Source: CAYYNP01 sp964472545
GTDB taxonomy: Bacteria; Planctomycetota; Planctomycetia; Pirellulales; Thermoguttaceae
Reading direction: 5' to 3'
Length of the DNA stretch: 64,000 nucleotides
Assembly (NCBI GenBank): GCA_964472545.1
Contig: CAYYNP010000003.1
Span: 1 to 64,000, forward strand
Shown here: piece after piece, positions 34,901 to 44,204 of the stretch
Layout: the number at the start of each line of letters is the position of its first letter
How positions within the stretch are numbered: the stretch's first letter is position 1
Position numbers and translations under genes: made by a program
The notes under the pieces: generated by a model
Told to the model about the DNA's origin: nothing
Seen by the model: the letters and a program-made list of their open reading frames with translations, nothing else
Database searches by the model: none

Positions 34901-37900
34901 GTGCATCTCGACGTCCCCGAACTCAACGGCACGCCCGGGGCGCAGAATTCGACGTTCGTCGAGAACGTGGGCCCCACCTACGACGATTTCGGCCATGCCC
35001 CGATCCTGCCCCGCTCCAGTCAGGACGTCACGGTGTCGGTCGACATTGCCGACCCCCAGGGCGTTCAATCGGCCAAGCTCTATTGGCGGTACGACGGCGG
35101 CTCTTGGCGATCGGTGACCATGTCGCCCGACGCTGCCGGGGTCTACTCGGGGACCATCCCGCGGCAGAACGCGGGGCGCGTGGTGCAGTTCTACGTCGAG
35201 AGCCGCGACGACTTGGGGGCCGTCTCGACGATGCCCGCCGCGGGGCCCGACTCGCGGGTCTTGTATCAGGTCGACGACGGCCGCAACCCGAATCGGCCGA
35301 TTGACAACATCCGCATCGTACTGATGGCGGCCGACAACCGCACGCTGGTTCCCCCCGGGACCAGGAACAACGACGCGAGGAACATGAGCAACCAATACGC
35401 TCCCGGCACCATGATCCACACCCTCCGCGACGGCAACGAGTTGCGCTACAAGGCCTTCTACGACGTGGGCGTACGGCAGACCGGCAGCCGTTGGATTCGG
35501 CCCAATAGCGGCTACAAGGTGCTGTTCAACCGCGACGAGAAGTTCTACGGCGTGCATACGTCGATCCGCATGGACATGAATCAGATCGACGAGATCTACA
35601 TGAAGCAGATGGTCAATCGGGCCGGCGGCAGCAACGTGAGTATGTACGACGACGTGGCCTACATGATCACCCCGCAACACGGCACCCGCACCTCGCTGCT
35701 ACAGATGGCCCGCTACCAGGACGTCTTCCTGGAGGAGCAGTTCGCCGACGGCAACGACGGCACGGTCTGGGAACTCGACGACGTGGTCTATCCCACCGGC
35801 GGTCCGCTGGAAGGCACCAAGGACGGCACCGGCGTCAGCGCCCAGGACATCCGCTATCGGGGCGAAGATCCCGAAGCCTATCGCGGACAACTGCTGATCA
35901 AGAACAACCGCGCACACGACGACTACGGCAAGATGGTCGAAATGGCCCGGGCGATCAACCGCAACGGCCAGTCGCTGTACGACGCCACGCAAGAGGTGAT
36001 GGACGTCGATCTCTGGATGCGGCACTACGCCACGCAGTGCTTCCTGGGCAACTGGGACACCTGGGGATGCGGCCGGCCGAAGAACCTGCGCATCTATGCG
36101 CGCCCGGAGGATGGGATGCTGATCCCGTTGTATTGGGACGCCGACCTGGCGAACTTCAGTGAGCCTCTGCTCGATTACAGCTCGACGTCTCGACTGGACG
36201 AAATCCGCGACCTGCCGCAGAACATACGGCTCTTCTGGGGCCACATGGTGGACCTTGCCGACACCGGCTTCAACGGCGCCTACATCGGGCCCTGGATCTC
36301 GCACTACGCCTCGTTGGGCATTGGCGGCATGGCGTCGGCCGGCACGATCAACAACCGCGCCAACCAGGCCCGCAACGCGGCCCGGTCCGCAATCCCCGAG
36401 GTCCCCTTCCGCGTCACCACCAACGACGGCCAGCCGCTGGAGGTCCACGACGTCTCGGCGCGGATCGGCGGCGACGGCTGGATCAACGTCCGCCAGATCC
36501 GACTGCGGCGCGGCACCGACCAGGAGCCGACCTGGTCCGATCCGTTAGACGTCACCTGGATCGACCGGAACAGTTGGCAGGTCGACGTGCCGCTGGCGCC
36601 GGGAGATAACGCGCTGGTCTTCGAGGCTTTCGGCTTCAACGAGGAGTCGCTGGGGACCGCCCAGATCGCCGTAAGCAGCACCGTCAGCGAACGGCCCTTG
36701 CAGCAGTATCTGCGGATCAGCGAGATCATGTACGCTCCGGCCGAGTTGAGTCAGGCCGAGCGCGACGCGGGCTACGGCAATCCGGAGGATTTCGAGTTCG
36801 TCGAACTGATGAACGTCAGCGGCGACGTCGACTTGAATCTCAACAGCGTGGCGTTCGTCGACGGCGTCGCGCTCACCGTCGACGACGACGTTGCGCTGGC
36901 GGCGGGCGAGCGCGTGGTCGTCGTGCGGAATCAGGAGGCCTTCGAATTCCGCTACGGCACCGAACCCCGCGTCATCGGACAATACGAACAAAGGCTCAGG
37001 AACGAGGGCGAGGATATCCGACTGGTCGATCCGGCCGGCGGCGAAATCCTCAACTTCGAGTACGCTAGCGCCGGCCGCTGGCCCGGCCGCGCCGACGGTA
37101 AGGGCGCCGCGCTGGAGATGGCCCTGCCGTACGAAACGGCCGCAGCCGACTACGGCAACTCCGAGGTCTGGCAATCCAGCATCCGCTTCGGCGGCACGCC
37201 CGGCGCAGAGCCCGCCGCGGCGACCGGCGTGGTGATCAACGAAGTGCTCACCCACACCGACTTCCCGTTGGTCGACGCGATCGAGTTGCACAACACCAAC
37301 GACGCGCCGGTCGACGTGGGCGGATGGTATCTTAGCGACAGTTGGGGCTGGGAGTCGAGCACCGGCAACGGCGACTACCAGAAGTTCCGCATCCCCGACG
37401 GTACGGTCATCCCGCCGCGCGGATACGCCGTCCTCTACGAAGGCCACTACGACGGCGGCAATCCGCCCGTGATGCGGATCGACCAGACGACCGAGTTTGG
37501 CGGCCCGGTCGATGGGACCGACCCTAAAGACTTCGGCCTCAGCGGCGCCGCCGGCGATCACGTCTGGCTGATGGCGGCCGACGCTCAGGGCAACCTGACC
37601 CATTTCGCCGATCACGTCGACTTTCCCGCCGCGCCCAACGGCGAGTCGTTCGGGCGTTGGCCGAACGGCTCAGGCAACGAGGTCTTTCCCATGGCCGAGC
37701 GGACGCTGGGCGACGTCAACTCCGAACCGCGGATCGGCCCGCTGGTGATCACCGAAGTGATGTACCGGCCGCCGCAAGACGCCGCCGGCAAAGACCTCTC
37801 GCACGAGTTCATCGAGATCCAGAACGTTAGCGGTGCGGCCGTCCCGCTGTTCGATCCGGATCTTCCGGAAAGCACCTGGCGTATCGCGGGCATCGGCTTC

Positions 37901-39025
37901 CTGTTTCCCGAGGGCGAGGAAATGCCCGCCGGCGGCGTGGCGCTGGTTGTGCCGATCGATCCGGAGGAGTTCCGCACGACGTACGACGTGCCGGCGTCGG
38001 TGCAGATCTTCGGACCCTACGGCGGGCCGTATTCGGGCGTGTTGGACAACGACGGCGAGCGAGTGCAGCTTCTGCGGCCCGACGAGCCGACGCCCACCGA
38101 ACCGCCGGTGTTGCCTTGGCTGCTGGTCGACGAGATCGACTATCTTCCCGGCGAGGGTTGGCCGGTCGAGGCCGCCGGAGATGGCATGTCGTTGCAGCGC
38201 GTCGACGCGACCGCGCCCGGGGCGTACGCCGAGAGTTGGGTCGCCGCCGATCCCACGCCCGGGCGGCTGACCGGCGCGTCGGTCGTGGGCCGATACGTCT
38301 TCTACAACAACTCCTCGTTCGACGGCAACGATCCGGGGGCCGACGCCACCGACGACGACGCGATCGCTCCGGACAAGACGGCCCTGCAACCGGGACAGAC
38401 GGCCACGGTGGCCAACTACACCAACTTCGGCCCCGGCATCAACGGCGTGATGATCGACGTGGTGGGCTTGCCGGCGGAGATGGAGCCCGGGCCGGCAGAC
38501 TTCCGCTTTGCCGTGGGCAACTCCAACGACACCTCGATTTGGGCCGCGGCGCCCCAGCCGGCGTCGATCACCGTGCGGCGAGGAGACGGCGTCGACACGT
38601 CCGACCGCGTCACGCTGGTCTGGGAAGATAACGCGATCCGCCGCGAGTGGCTGCAGGTCACCGTGCTGGGAGCCAGTTTCGGTTTGTCTTCCGACGACGT
38701 CTTCTACTTTGGCAACGCCGTGGCCGAGGCCGGCAACCTGGCGGAGAACGCCCAGGTCACCACCACCGACGTGCTCTTGGCGCGGAACAACCCTCGCAAC
38801 TTCCTCGATCCGGCCGAGATCGACTACGCTTACGACTACAACCGCGACCAGCGCGTCAACGCCACCGACGTGCTGTTGGCGCGGAACAACGTGACGAACT
38901 TCCTCAACGCGCTGCGGCTGCTCGATCTCTCGGCCGGCGGTGCCGGCTTAGCCCCTGCGTCGGCCGATGCATCGGAACCAACCGACGAAAGCGTCGACCG
39001 GCTGATGTCAGATTTCGATTCGTAG
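31964..39025 (+). CDS. Giant secreted lamin-tail / CotH-kinase protein with dockerin-like end
   Basis: A 2,353-residue protein. The ATG at 31964 is followed by a basic stretch and LLMEPLESRVVLDS (residues 17-30), the N-terminal signature of very large planctomycete secreted proteins. At least five lamin-tail-type domains are seen, each opening VVFNEVMYNP, IVINEIMYHA, LRISEIMYAP, VVINEVLTHT or LVITEVMYRP. Residues about 1115-1450 are CotH-like (RYKAFYDVGVRQTGSRW; GNWDTWGCGRPKNLRIY; IPLYWDADLANF). The C-terminus (about 2266-2319) has two DVLLARNN repeats with DYNRDQRVNATD, a dockerin/EF-hand-like calcium site. CotH proteins phosphorylate secreted proteins in spore coats and cellulosomes; whether this one is active is unknown. 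It seems to be monocistronic. Confidence 0.85.
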   Translation: MTGRVSRRRSTARTRRLLMEPLESRVVLDSTVVFNEVMYNPAGQSDHLLEWIELYNHLAVDMDISEWSIEGGVDYTFPDQTVVPGRGFLIVSVSPADFEAATGYADALGPYEGRLANDGEQLRLINNDNREMNVLNYRDAGDWPVGADGSGATLAKRDPDSASEPAENWTHSTQVGGTPGQHNFPKSLNPLSTPTLLPIAASWKYEASGTDLQTAWRAADYDDGAWDSNATLLPPVLITEVNTGQYDSLEIQNLSGSNVDTSGWIVAVNNARTGVNDVNPKTWHLPDSMGADELWFRTDDARDTAHDWGEDIFWRTVGPGWVMILNADGAVVDYVIWGYPDGYFETFDVQIPVPDTVDQTLHVTAGDFWEGSALPTPSSDGRTHQRIGVADHDGAADWSPRNPSPKFANQGLIVPFPGSGMRLPSGPTTYYFRTEFDLNYSPDLTDLTLDTVIDDGAVLYLNGVELFRQNMPSGTISYDTPARTEVVDARLTQSIAVPNNSLLHGRNVLAAEVHQIRPNDVDVAFGAELSATFWPPDPRGPSFNLALNEVGIGGRTDFYVELANRGRGTVALEGHVIASSDGGEYVFSSGSIAPGQVVAVDADELGFSVADGEKVNLYTPGQAGLIDAVLVDDNARGRSPDGTGSWAYNATDNPGTPGAANEFTFHDEIVINEIMYHAFPILTTWDDQFQVVTPFSDSPEEWIELYNRSDREVDLTGWRFDDGVGFSFTAGTKIPAGGYLVVANDVATLRAKYPGAAIVGSFSGTLNNRDDRVRLLDDLGNVADEVHYYDSGHWPSYADGGGSSLELRDPDSDNSRAEAWASSDESGKSQWKTYTVEKISKEPLSIGAPFNEFVFGLLDAGEFLLDDVSVRRDPGGANAEMIQNGTFQADAIGSSAAKWRIIGNHHGTVIADPDKAGNRVLHVVADGAQQHLHDHAETTFVNNTSVGNNTLYKISFKAKWLAGSNQVNNRLYYTRAGNTVHLDVPELNGTPGAQNSTFVENVGPTYDDFGHAPILPRSSQDVTVSVDIADPQGVQSAKLYWRYDGGSWRSVTMSPDAAGVYSGTIPRQNAGRVVQFYVESRDDLGAVSTMPAAGPDSRVLYQVDDGRNPNRPIDNIRIVLMAADNRTLVPPGTRNNDARNMSNQYAPGTMIHTLRDGNELRYKAFYDVGVRQTGSRWIRPNSGYKVLFNRDEKFYGVHTSIRMDMNQIDEIYMKQMVNRAGGSNVSMYDDVAYMITPQHGTRTSLLQMARYQDVFLEEQFADGNDGTVWELDDVVYPTGGPLEGTKDGTGVSAQDIRYRGEDPEAYRGQLLIKNNRAHDDYGKMVEMARAINRNGQSLYDATQEVMDVDLWMRHYATQCFLGNWDTWGCGRPKNLRIYARPEDGMLIPLYWDADLANFSEPLLDYSSTSRLDEIRDLPQNIRLFWGHMVDLADTGFNGAYIGPWISHYASLGIGGMASAGTINNRANQARNAARSAIPEVPFRVTTNDGQPLEVHDVSARIGGDGWINVRQIRLRRGTDQEPTWSDPLDVTWIDRNSWQVDVPLAPGDNALVFEAFGFNEESLGTAQIAVSSTVSERPLQQYLRISEIMYAPAELSQAERDAGYGNPEDFEFVELMNVSGDVDLNLNSVAFVDGVALTVDDDVALAAGERVVVVRNQEAFEFRYGTEPRVIGQYEQRLRNEGEDIRLVDPAGGEILNFEYASAGRWPGRADGKGAALEMALPYETAAADYGNSEVWQSSIRFGGTPGAEPAAATGVVINEVLTHTDFPLVDAIELHNTNDAPVDVGGWYLSDSWGWESSTGNGDYQKFRIPDGTVIPPRGYAVLYEGHYDGGNPPVMRIDQTTEFGGPVDGTDPKDFGLSGAAGDHVWLMAADAQGNLTHFADHVDFPAAPNGESFGRWPNGSGNEVFPMAERTLGDVNSEPRIGPLVITEVMYRPPQDAAGKDLSHEFIEIQNVSGAAVPLFDPDLPESTWRIAGIGFLFPEGEEMPAGGVALVVPIDPEEFRTTYDVPASVQIFGPYGGPYSGVLDNDGERVQLLRPDEPTPTEPPVLPWLLVDEIDYLPGEGWPVEAAGDGMSLQRVDATAPGAYAESWVAADPTPGRLTGASVVGRYVFYNNSSFDGNDPGADATDDDAIAPDKTALQPGQTATVANYTNFGPGINGVMIDVVGLPAEMEPGPADFRFAVGNSNDTSIWAAAPQPASITVRRGDGVDTSDRVTLVWEDNAIRREWLQVTVLGASFGLSSDDVFYFGNAVAEAGNLAENAQVTTTDVLLARNNPRNFLDPAEIDYAYDYNRDQRVNATDVLLARNNVTNFLNALRLLDLSAGGAGLAPASADASEPTDESVDRLMSDFDS

Positions 39026-39054
39026 GCCTGCCGTGCCATCGCGGTCGAACCTCC

Positions 39055-40449
39055 TCAAAGGTACGGCGTCTGATCTTCACCGCCCCGGGTGAGGTCGACC
39101 CCGTCGTTCCGCAGGGCGTCTTGGATTTCTCCGACCTTCAGTTCGCGCGGCGCTTGGCCGCTGCGGGCCGAAATCGCGGCGGCGATTCCGGCGGCGTGGC
39201 CGGTGGCGACGCAATTGCCCATGCTCTTGCCCGCCGAGGCGGCCACGTGTGTGGCCGAGATGCAGCGGCCGGCCGTCAACAGCCCGTCGAGTTTCTCGGC
39301 GACGATCGCCCGATAGGGTACGTCGTGGATCTTCATCCGCGTCAGCCGTACGAAGCCGATGTCGAGGTGTCCGCTCCGCCAGGCGATCACGTCGTCGAAG
39401 GTCTGGCCGCTCGTGGCATCCTCCTCGGTCAGCACGTAACTGCCGCTGACGCGTCGCGTTTCGCGGACGCCCATCTGCGGGCCGACTCCGACCAGTTCGA
39501 TTTCGGCCAACTCCTCGCCGCCGAATTCTCGCATCGCTTCGACCATCTGCACGACCTGGCGGCGGCTGAGACATTCGGCCTTGCTCCGCTGCCAGGGGTC
39601 CGTGGTGTCGAACTGGCCCAGATCGCGGGTGCCGGCGTGGTTGATGTAGAAGTGATGGCTGTTGGCCACGCCGGGCATGCCCCAGCCGCCTGGAATCAGC
39701 GGGTACTTCTCTCGGGCCTTGGCGGCGATCTCGCGGACGTTCGCCTTGCGGACCTGCTCCTTGCTGACGTTGCCCAAGTTCAGCAGCAGCGTATTGGGCG
39801 AGAGATTGCCGACTTCTTTCATCGTTTCGGCGCCGGCGAAGTACGCCACGTCGGCGTCGCCGGTGCAGTCCACGACGGCCTTGGCCGAGATCGTGGCCAG
39901 CCCTTGCTTGGTGGCCACCACCACGCCGGTGACGCGGTCGCCCTGCACCACCGAATCGACCGCCTGGGTATGGACCAGGTACTTGCAGCCGACTTCGTCC
40001 AGGGCGTCGAGCACGGCGACTTTGAGGTAATCGACGTTGCAGTACAACTGGTGCTTGCCGATCCGAACGGCCTGGTCGCCCAATGCCTGGAGCTTCGTCA
40101 GGATCAGTTCGTGTACGTCGCCGCGCGGCTTGGCGGCCGGCCGCATCTGATTGATGGGCATCCCCAGGCTCCAACTGGCCACACCGCCGAAGAAGGCGTG
40201 GTTTTCGATCAGCAGCGTCTTGGCGCCGTGTTTGGCCGCGCCCACCGCCGCTCCGGTACCGGCCGGCCCGCCGCCAACGACCAGCACGTCGACGGACAGG
40301 CCGTCGAGTGCGGAACGTCTCCTTCTGGGAGCGGGCACGGCTCCTTCTGATGTCTCGGCCGCCGTCGAGGATTGAGCGGCCGATAGCGCCGCCGCCGAAA
40401 GGCCGAACGTCTTCAGGAAACTGCGACGATTGTCTGTACTTGTCGACAT
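39055..40449 (-). CDS. FAD-dependent oxidoreductase with Tat-type signal
   Basis: A 464-residue flavoprotein. The N-terminus NRRSFLKTFGLSAAALSAA is a twin-arginine export signal, so it acts folded outside the cytoplasm. VDVLVVGGGPAGTGAAVGAA (about residues 53-72) is the dinucleotide-binding fold, followed by LLIENHAFFGG. VVDCTGDADVAYFAG and the C-terminal LLTAGRCISATHVAASAGKS with GNCVATGHAAGIAAA fix it to the FAD_oxidored family, common beside planctomycete glycan genes. The substrate, perhaps a sugar or sugar acid, is unknown. It follows the HEAT/HzsA-like gene (37 bp apart), so co-transcription is likely. Confidence 0.88.
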   Translation of the reverse strand: MSTSTDNRRSFLKTFGLSAAALSAAQSSTAAETSEGAVPAPRRRRSALDGLSVDVLVVGGGPAGTGAAVGAAKHGAKTLLIENHAFFGGVASWSLGMPINQMRPAAKPRGDVHELILTKLQALGDQAVRIGKHQLYCNVDYLKVAVLDALDEVGCKYLVHTQAVDSVVQGDRVTGVVVATKQGLATISAKAVVDCTGDADVAYFAGAETMKEVGNLSPNTLLLNLGNVSKEQVRKANVREIAAKAREKYPLIPGGWGMPGVANSHHFYINHAGTRDLGQFDTTDPWQRSKAECLSRRQVVQMVEAMREFGGEELAEIELVGVGPQMGVRETRRVSGSYVLTEEDATSGQTFDDVIAWRSGHLDIGFVRLTRMKIHDVPYRAIVAEKLDGLLTAGRCISATHVAASAGKSMGNCVATGHAAGIAAAISARSGQAPRELKVGEIQDALRNDGVDLTRGGEDQTPYL

Positions 40450-40486
40450 TACCTGCGACTCCTTCTGATTCGATTGGTTGGTCGTA

Positions 40487-43400
40487 TCATTGCCGGCCGA
40501 TCAGATTCACGGCACGGACGGTCCGCGTGCGTTCCTCGCATTCGTCGGGCAGCGTGCCCTTGAGCCAGGCCTTCGCCCGATACGAGAACTCATCGCCGGT
40601 GGGCATGCACGCGACCGGACGTTCGGCGGCGGCCGCGGGGAATCGATCGGACAATTGGGCCGTGTCGGGCGTCTCGTGACAGCCGATGCAGCTTCGGGTC
40701 TCGCCGGGCCGCGCGTAGAGCCAGAAGAGTTGGCTGTTGACCGTTCGCCGGTCGGCGTCGAGAATCTGCAACTGCAACAGCCGGTCGGCCGGTACCTCGA
40801 CGTGAAACGAGCCGTCCGAGGCCAGCGGCACGGTGCCCAACACGCGGGCGAACGTGCCGCCGTGGTTCTTCCAACGATTCGTGGGGTGGTTCTTCTGGGT
40901 CTCGTGACGCGAGACGACCGGCCGGCCTTCGATCACCCGTACGAAAGTGCCCCGCGACCCGGTGCGTGCCTCGCGCGAATTGCCCGCCGCGTTGCAGAGC
41001 AGCCTGGCCGTGAAGCTGCGGTAGCGGCGCGCCTCGGCACGAATCGTCGGCCGACGGCGGGGCGCGATCGGCCGGGCCTCGAAATCGGCGGTAAGCGGGT
41101 CGTTGTAGAGCAGGTCCATGTGGCCGGTCACGGTGTCCATGACGTACAACCCGAGATCGATGTTCACCGCACTGCGAAAAAGCTCCGCGCCTTTGGCAAG
41201 CCGCTCGAACGCTTCCGTACCGGCGGTGATGATTCGCCCGTCGACGCGAAACTGCTTGACGGTGGCGGCACACAGTACACGGCGATCATCCAGCGGAAAC
41301 GGGCAGGTGACGGCCCACTTGCGGTCGTGGGGTACTTTGGTTTCCCGATGACGCCCCGGCCCGGCGATGGCCAATCCGCCGCTGGAGGTGAAGATCACCC
41401 GACCGGGGCCCATCGGCTGTGGCTGCGTGAGCCGCAGCACGCGGTTGCGATTGTCGGTCGTTCCGCCGTAGCCGGGCCGCATCCACCAGGCGGCGTTGCC
41501 GCGGTGGATCTCCCGCCAATAGGCCCGACGCTCCGGACCATAGAGGCCGAAGTTGCGCGTGCCGTCGGGGAAGGCCGTTTGAATGGTGATCTCCGTCTTC
41601 AACCGGGAGTAGAAGTTGTCGAGCCGGCTGAAGACGATCCGCCCGTCGTCCAACACGGCCGGCTCACGGTCGCCGCCGAGGTTGAAGCCGATCGGGTGGA
41701 TATCGGTGCCGTCGGCGTTCATCACCGAAAGCCCCGTACACGGATAGCCGTGGTATTCGTCGCGCAGGCCGATGCGGCTGGAGGAGAAGACGATCCGGCC
41801 GTCGGGCAGATAGGCCGGCTGGACGTCGTGATACGGACCGTCGGTAATCTGCCGCAAGCCCGTATCGTCGACACCGATCTCCCAGATGTGCCACCAGGGA
41901 TCGTCTTCGCTTGGGGATGATGCATCGGCCGCTTCCAGCAACTTGGGGTCTTCGTAAGGCACCTTGCTGTAGATCCGCCCGTCGCCGTTGCGCCGATAGG
42001 CGAAGAGCACGCGTCGGCCGTCGAAGGAAACTTCGCAGTCGGCGACGAATCCGTCGTCGAATTGCGTCAGCGGCGTGACCCGGCCGTTCGGCTCGGGCGG
42101 CTCGAGAACGTAGAGGTTGCGGCCGCGGCGATACGTGGGCCCGGAGTTCGTGATCGAGTAGGTCTGGCGCCAAGGATCGACGCCGGCCTGGCCGTTGAAG
42201 TCGCTGCCGTTCTCCCGTTCCCCTTTGATGAAGACAACCGCCGGCGGGTCGCTCTGTGACGCGCTGCTAGCGGAAAGGACCGGTTCGTCGGTTGCGGCTG
42301 CGGTTGGCACCGACGGTAGCGGAGACGGCGCGACCCGGATGCCGCGGCGCCAAAGCGCTTCACGGGCTACCATCCGCACGCTGTGAAACGGATGGTCCCG
42401 CTCGGCCTCTCGCAGCGCATCGACGGCGGCCGCCGTATCGAGTTCATCCAGAGCGATCGCCGCAGCATGTTGTACGTCGAGCACGTTTTGCGGATCGTCG
42501 AGGATCTCCGCCAAGATTCGATCGTGCTGCCTTGCCCCCAGCCGCCCGAGTGCTCGAACGAACGCCTCGCGCCATCGCGGTGCCGGGTCGTTGTATTCCG
42601 CGTGTTCCAATACGCCGGAGAACCCGTAGCTCGCCTCCGGATGCGACGCAGCCAGAAGACGCGCGATCGGCTCGACGGCCTGCCGATCGCCGAGGAACAT
42701 CAGGGCCTTGGCGGCGTTGATGCGCAGCCAGCCGGATTCGTGTTCCAAGAGTTCAATCAGCCGCGGCACGTCGTCGCTGCGGCAGAACGCCGGCAGCCAA
42801 GGCCCTACGTAGGGCACGTCGCCGTATATCTTGCAGGCCAACTTCGGCAGGGCCGCCTCCGGGGGTGAGTTCTCGGCGACGATGAACTCGTCCCGGTTGG
42901 CGGCGTCGTGCCACCGGGGCCACCCGGCCGCCGCCTCGAAAGCCGCATTGCAGGCCGCTTCTCGAAGCCCGGCCCGCTGGAGCAAGTAACACGACACCAA
43001 CTCAAACGCCTCCGGTTCATACAACACGCCGCCGTCCCAATTTGAGGGCATGTTGGCCAACAGATAGGGGACGATGCCCCGCAACGCTCGGACGTGCTGT
43101 GGATCGTCCAGCGGCAGTCGCGACAGGGCGACCGCGATGGCATAGGGCGTTTCGTGCATCCGGTCCTGCGTGTTGTCGCCGGAGAATCGATCGTCGGAAG
43201 GACACTTCGCCGGGTTGCGGGTACGGTGGTTCAGGTCGCGGGAGAATTCGGGATAAGCGGCAATCAACGGCAAGACGGCCCGGGGGCTGCCGAAATCGCC
43301 CAGGGCGTCGGCGGCGTAGCGGGCCCAGCCGACGGTGTCGAGCAGCGCCAACAGCGGTTCGAGGGCTCCCGGCTGGCGGAGGCGTCCCAGGCTGCGGATG

Positions 43401-44080
43401 CCCGATTGAACCAAGTGTTTCTCCAGCGGCGTCAACTTGCCGTGGTCTCGATCGCGGTAAGGAAGGATCGCTTCGAGGATCGCCTCGCTCGCGCCGAGCC
43501 CGCCCATGGCCCCCAGCGCTCGCACGGCACGAAGGCGGCACTCGAGGTTCTCGTCGTCGAGCAGTGCCAGCACGTCGGCCGGAGGGAACTGCTGCGACGT
43601 CCGTTGCCACCACTGCCGCCAGGCGGCAGCCTGCTGATCGCGCTGCTGAGGAGTTCCCAGCGCGTCGAACGCCCACTGCATGCCGGTAAGATTCGCCAAC
43701 GCCGCCCGGGCCGCCTGTCTCACGACCCAATCGTCGTCCTCCAACGCACCGAGCAACAACGGCACCTGATCGCGTCCGCCGCACCAGCCCAAGGCCATCA
43801 CGGCCTCGCGGCGAACGGTGGCCTGCCGATCGCCGGCGGCTTCCGCCAATGCGTCGGCAGCCGCGTAGGCGCGCAAATACGCCAACGCCTCGGCCGCCCC
43901 CGCTCGGACGTCTGCCGACGGAGAGTTCAGCCTTTCGACTTGCTCGGCGACCTGGCGGTCAAAGGGGTTCTCCGTAGCTGCCCACCGCAGCCCCGGCGAC
44001 GACTCCCCAGAGGCCAAATCGCCCACCGCGATCAGGACCGTCGCGCCCGAGACAACCGTCAGCAGGGCAAATCTCGTCAC
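40487..44080 (-). CDS. HEAT-repeat / propeller monoheme HzsA-like protein
   Basis: A 1,197-residue secreted protein from a GTG start at 44080 with a GAGGAG-like site upstream and a hydrophobic leader. Residues about 40-600 are HEAT repeats (ADVRAGAAEALAYLRAYAA; ATVRREAVMALGWCGG; WVVRQAARAALANL). Residues about 620-1030 form a TolB/HzsA-like propeller (GFVADCEVSFDGRRVLFAYR; LPDGRIVFSSSRIG). A single c-type heme motif, CIGCH, is at residues 1131-1135. It resembles the gene at 18228-22121 in the propeller-plus-heme part but lacks the second heme, NPCBM and FGE parts. It may pass electrons to or from the neighbouring FAD enzyme, which is inference from adjacency. Confidence 0.8.
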   Translation of the reverse strand: MTRFALLTVVSGATVLIAVGDLASGESSPGLRWAATENPFDRQVAEQVERLNSPSADVRAGAAEALAYLRAYAAADALAEAAGDRQATVRREAVMALGWCGGRDQVPLLLGALEDDDWVVRQAARAALANLTGMQWAFDALGTPQQRDQQAAAWRQWWQRTSQQFPPADVLALLDDENLECRLRAVRALGAMGGLGASEAILEAILPYRDRDHGKLTPLEKHLVQSGIRSLGRLRQPGALEPLLALLDTVGWARYAADALGDFGSPRAVLPLIAAYPEFSRDLNHRTRNPAKCPSDDRFSGDNTQDRMHETPYAIAVALSRLPLDDPQHVRALRGIVPYLLANMPSNWDGGVLYEPEAFELVSCYLLQRAGLREAACNAAFEAAAGWPRWHDAANRDEFIVAENSPPEAALPKLACKIYGDVPYVGPWLPAFCRSDDVPRLIELLEHESGWLRINAAKALMFLGDRQAVEPIARLLAASHPEASYGFSGVLEHAEYNDPAPRWREAFVRALGRLGARQHDRILAEILDDPQNVLDVQHAAAIALDELDTAAAVDALREAERDHPFHSVRMVAREALWRRGIRVAPSPLPSVPTAAATDEPVLSASSASQSDPPAVVFIKGERENGSDFNGQAGVDPWRQTYSITNSGPTYRRGRNLYVLEPPEPNGRVTPLTQFDDGFVADCEVSFDGRRVLFAYRRNGDGRIYSKVPYEDPKLLEAADASSPSEDDPWWHIWEIGVDDTGLRQITDGPYHDVQPAYLPDGRIVFSSSRIGLRDEYHGYPCTGLSVMNADGTDIHPIGFNLGGDREPAVLDDGRIVFSRLDNFYSRLKTEITIQTAFPDGTRNFGLYGPERRAYWREIHRGNAAWWMRPGYGGTTDNRNRVLRLTQPQPMGPGRVIFTSSGGLAIAGPGRHRETKVPHDRKWAVTCPFPLDDRRVLCAATVKQFRVDGRIITAGTEAFERLAKGAELFRSAVNIDLGLYVMDTVTGHMDLLYNDPLTADFEARPIAPRRRPTIRAEARRYRSFTARLLCNAAGNSREARTGSRGTFVRVIEGRPVVSRHETQKNHPTNRWKNHGGTFARVLGTVPLASDGSFHVEVPADRLLQLQILDADRRTVNSQLFWLYARPGETRSCIGCHETPDTAQLSDRFPAAAAERPVACMPTGDEFSYRAKAWLKGTLPDECEERTRTVRAVNLIGRQ

Positions 44081-44127
44081 GATCGGGTCTCTCCTCTTCG
44101 ATGCGCTCGTCGTTACCTCGGTGTCAT

Positions 44128-44180
44128 AGTAGGCGTCTCGCTCCGCGAGACAGCCACATCTCGCGGAGCGAGACGGCTAC
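44128..44180. repeat. Palindromic repeat family B, intergenic copy
   Basis: AGTAGGCGTCTCGCTCCGCG... and its inverted partner ending CGGAGCGAGACGGCTAC form two hairpins within outer arms GTAGGC/GGCTAC. It fills most of the gap between two minus-strand genes. Confidence 0.9.
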
Positions 44181-44204
44181 CGTGCAACCATTACGCTCTC
44201 CCGC

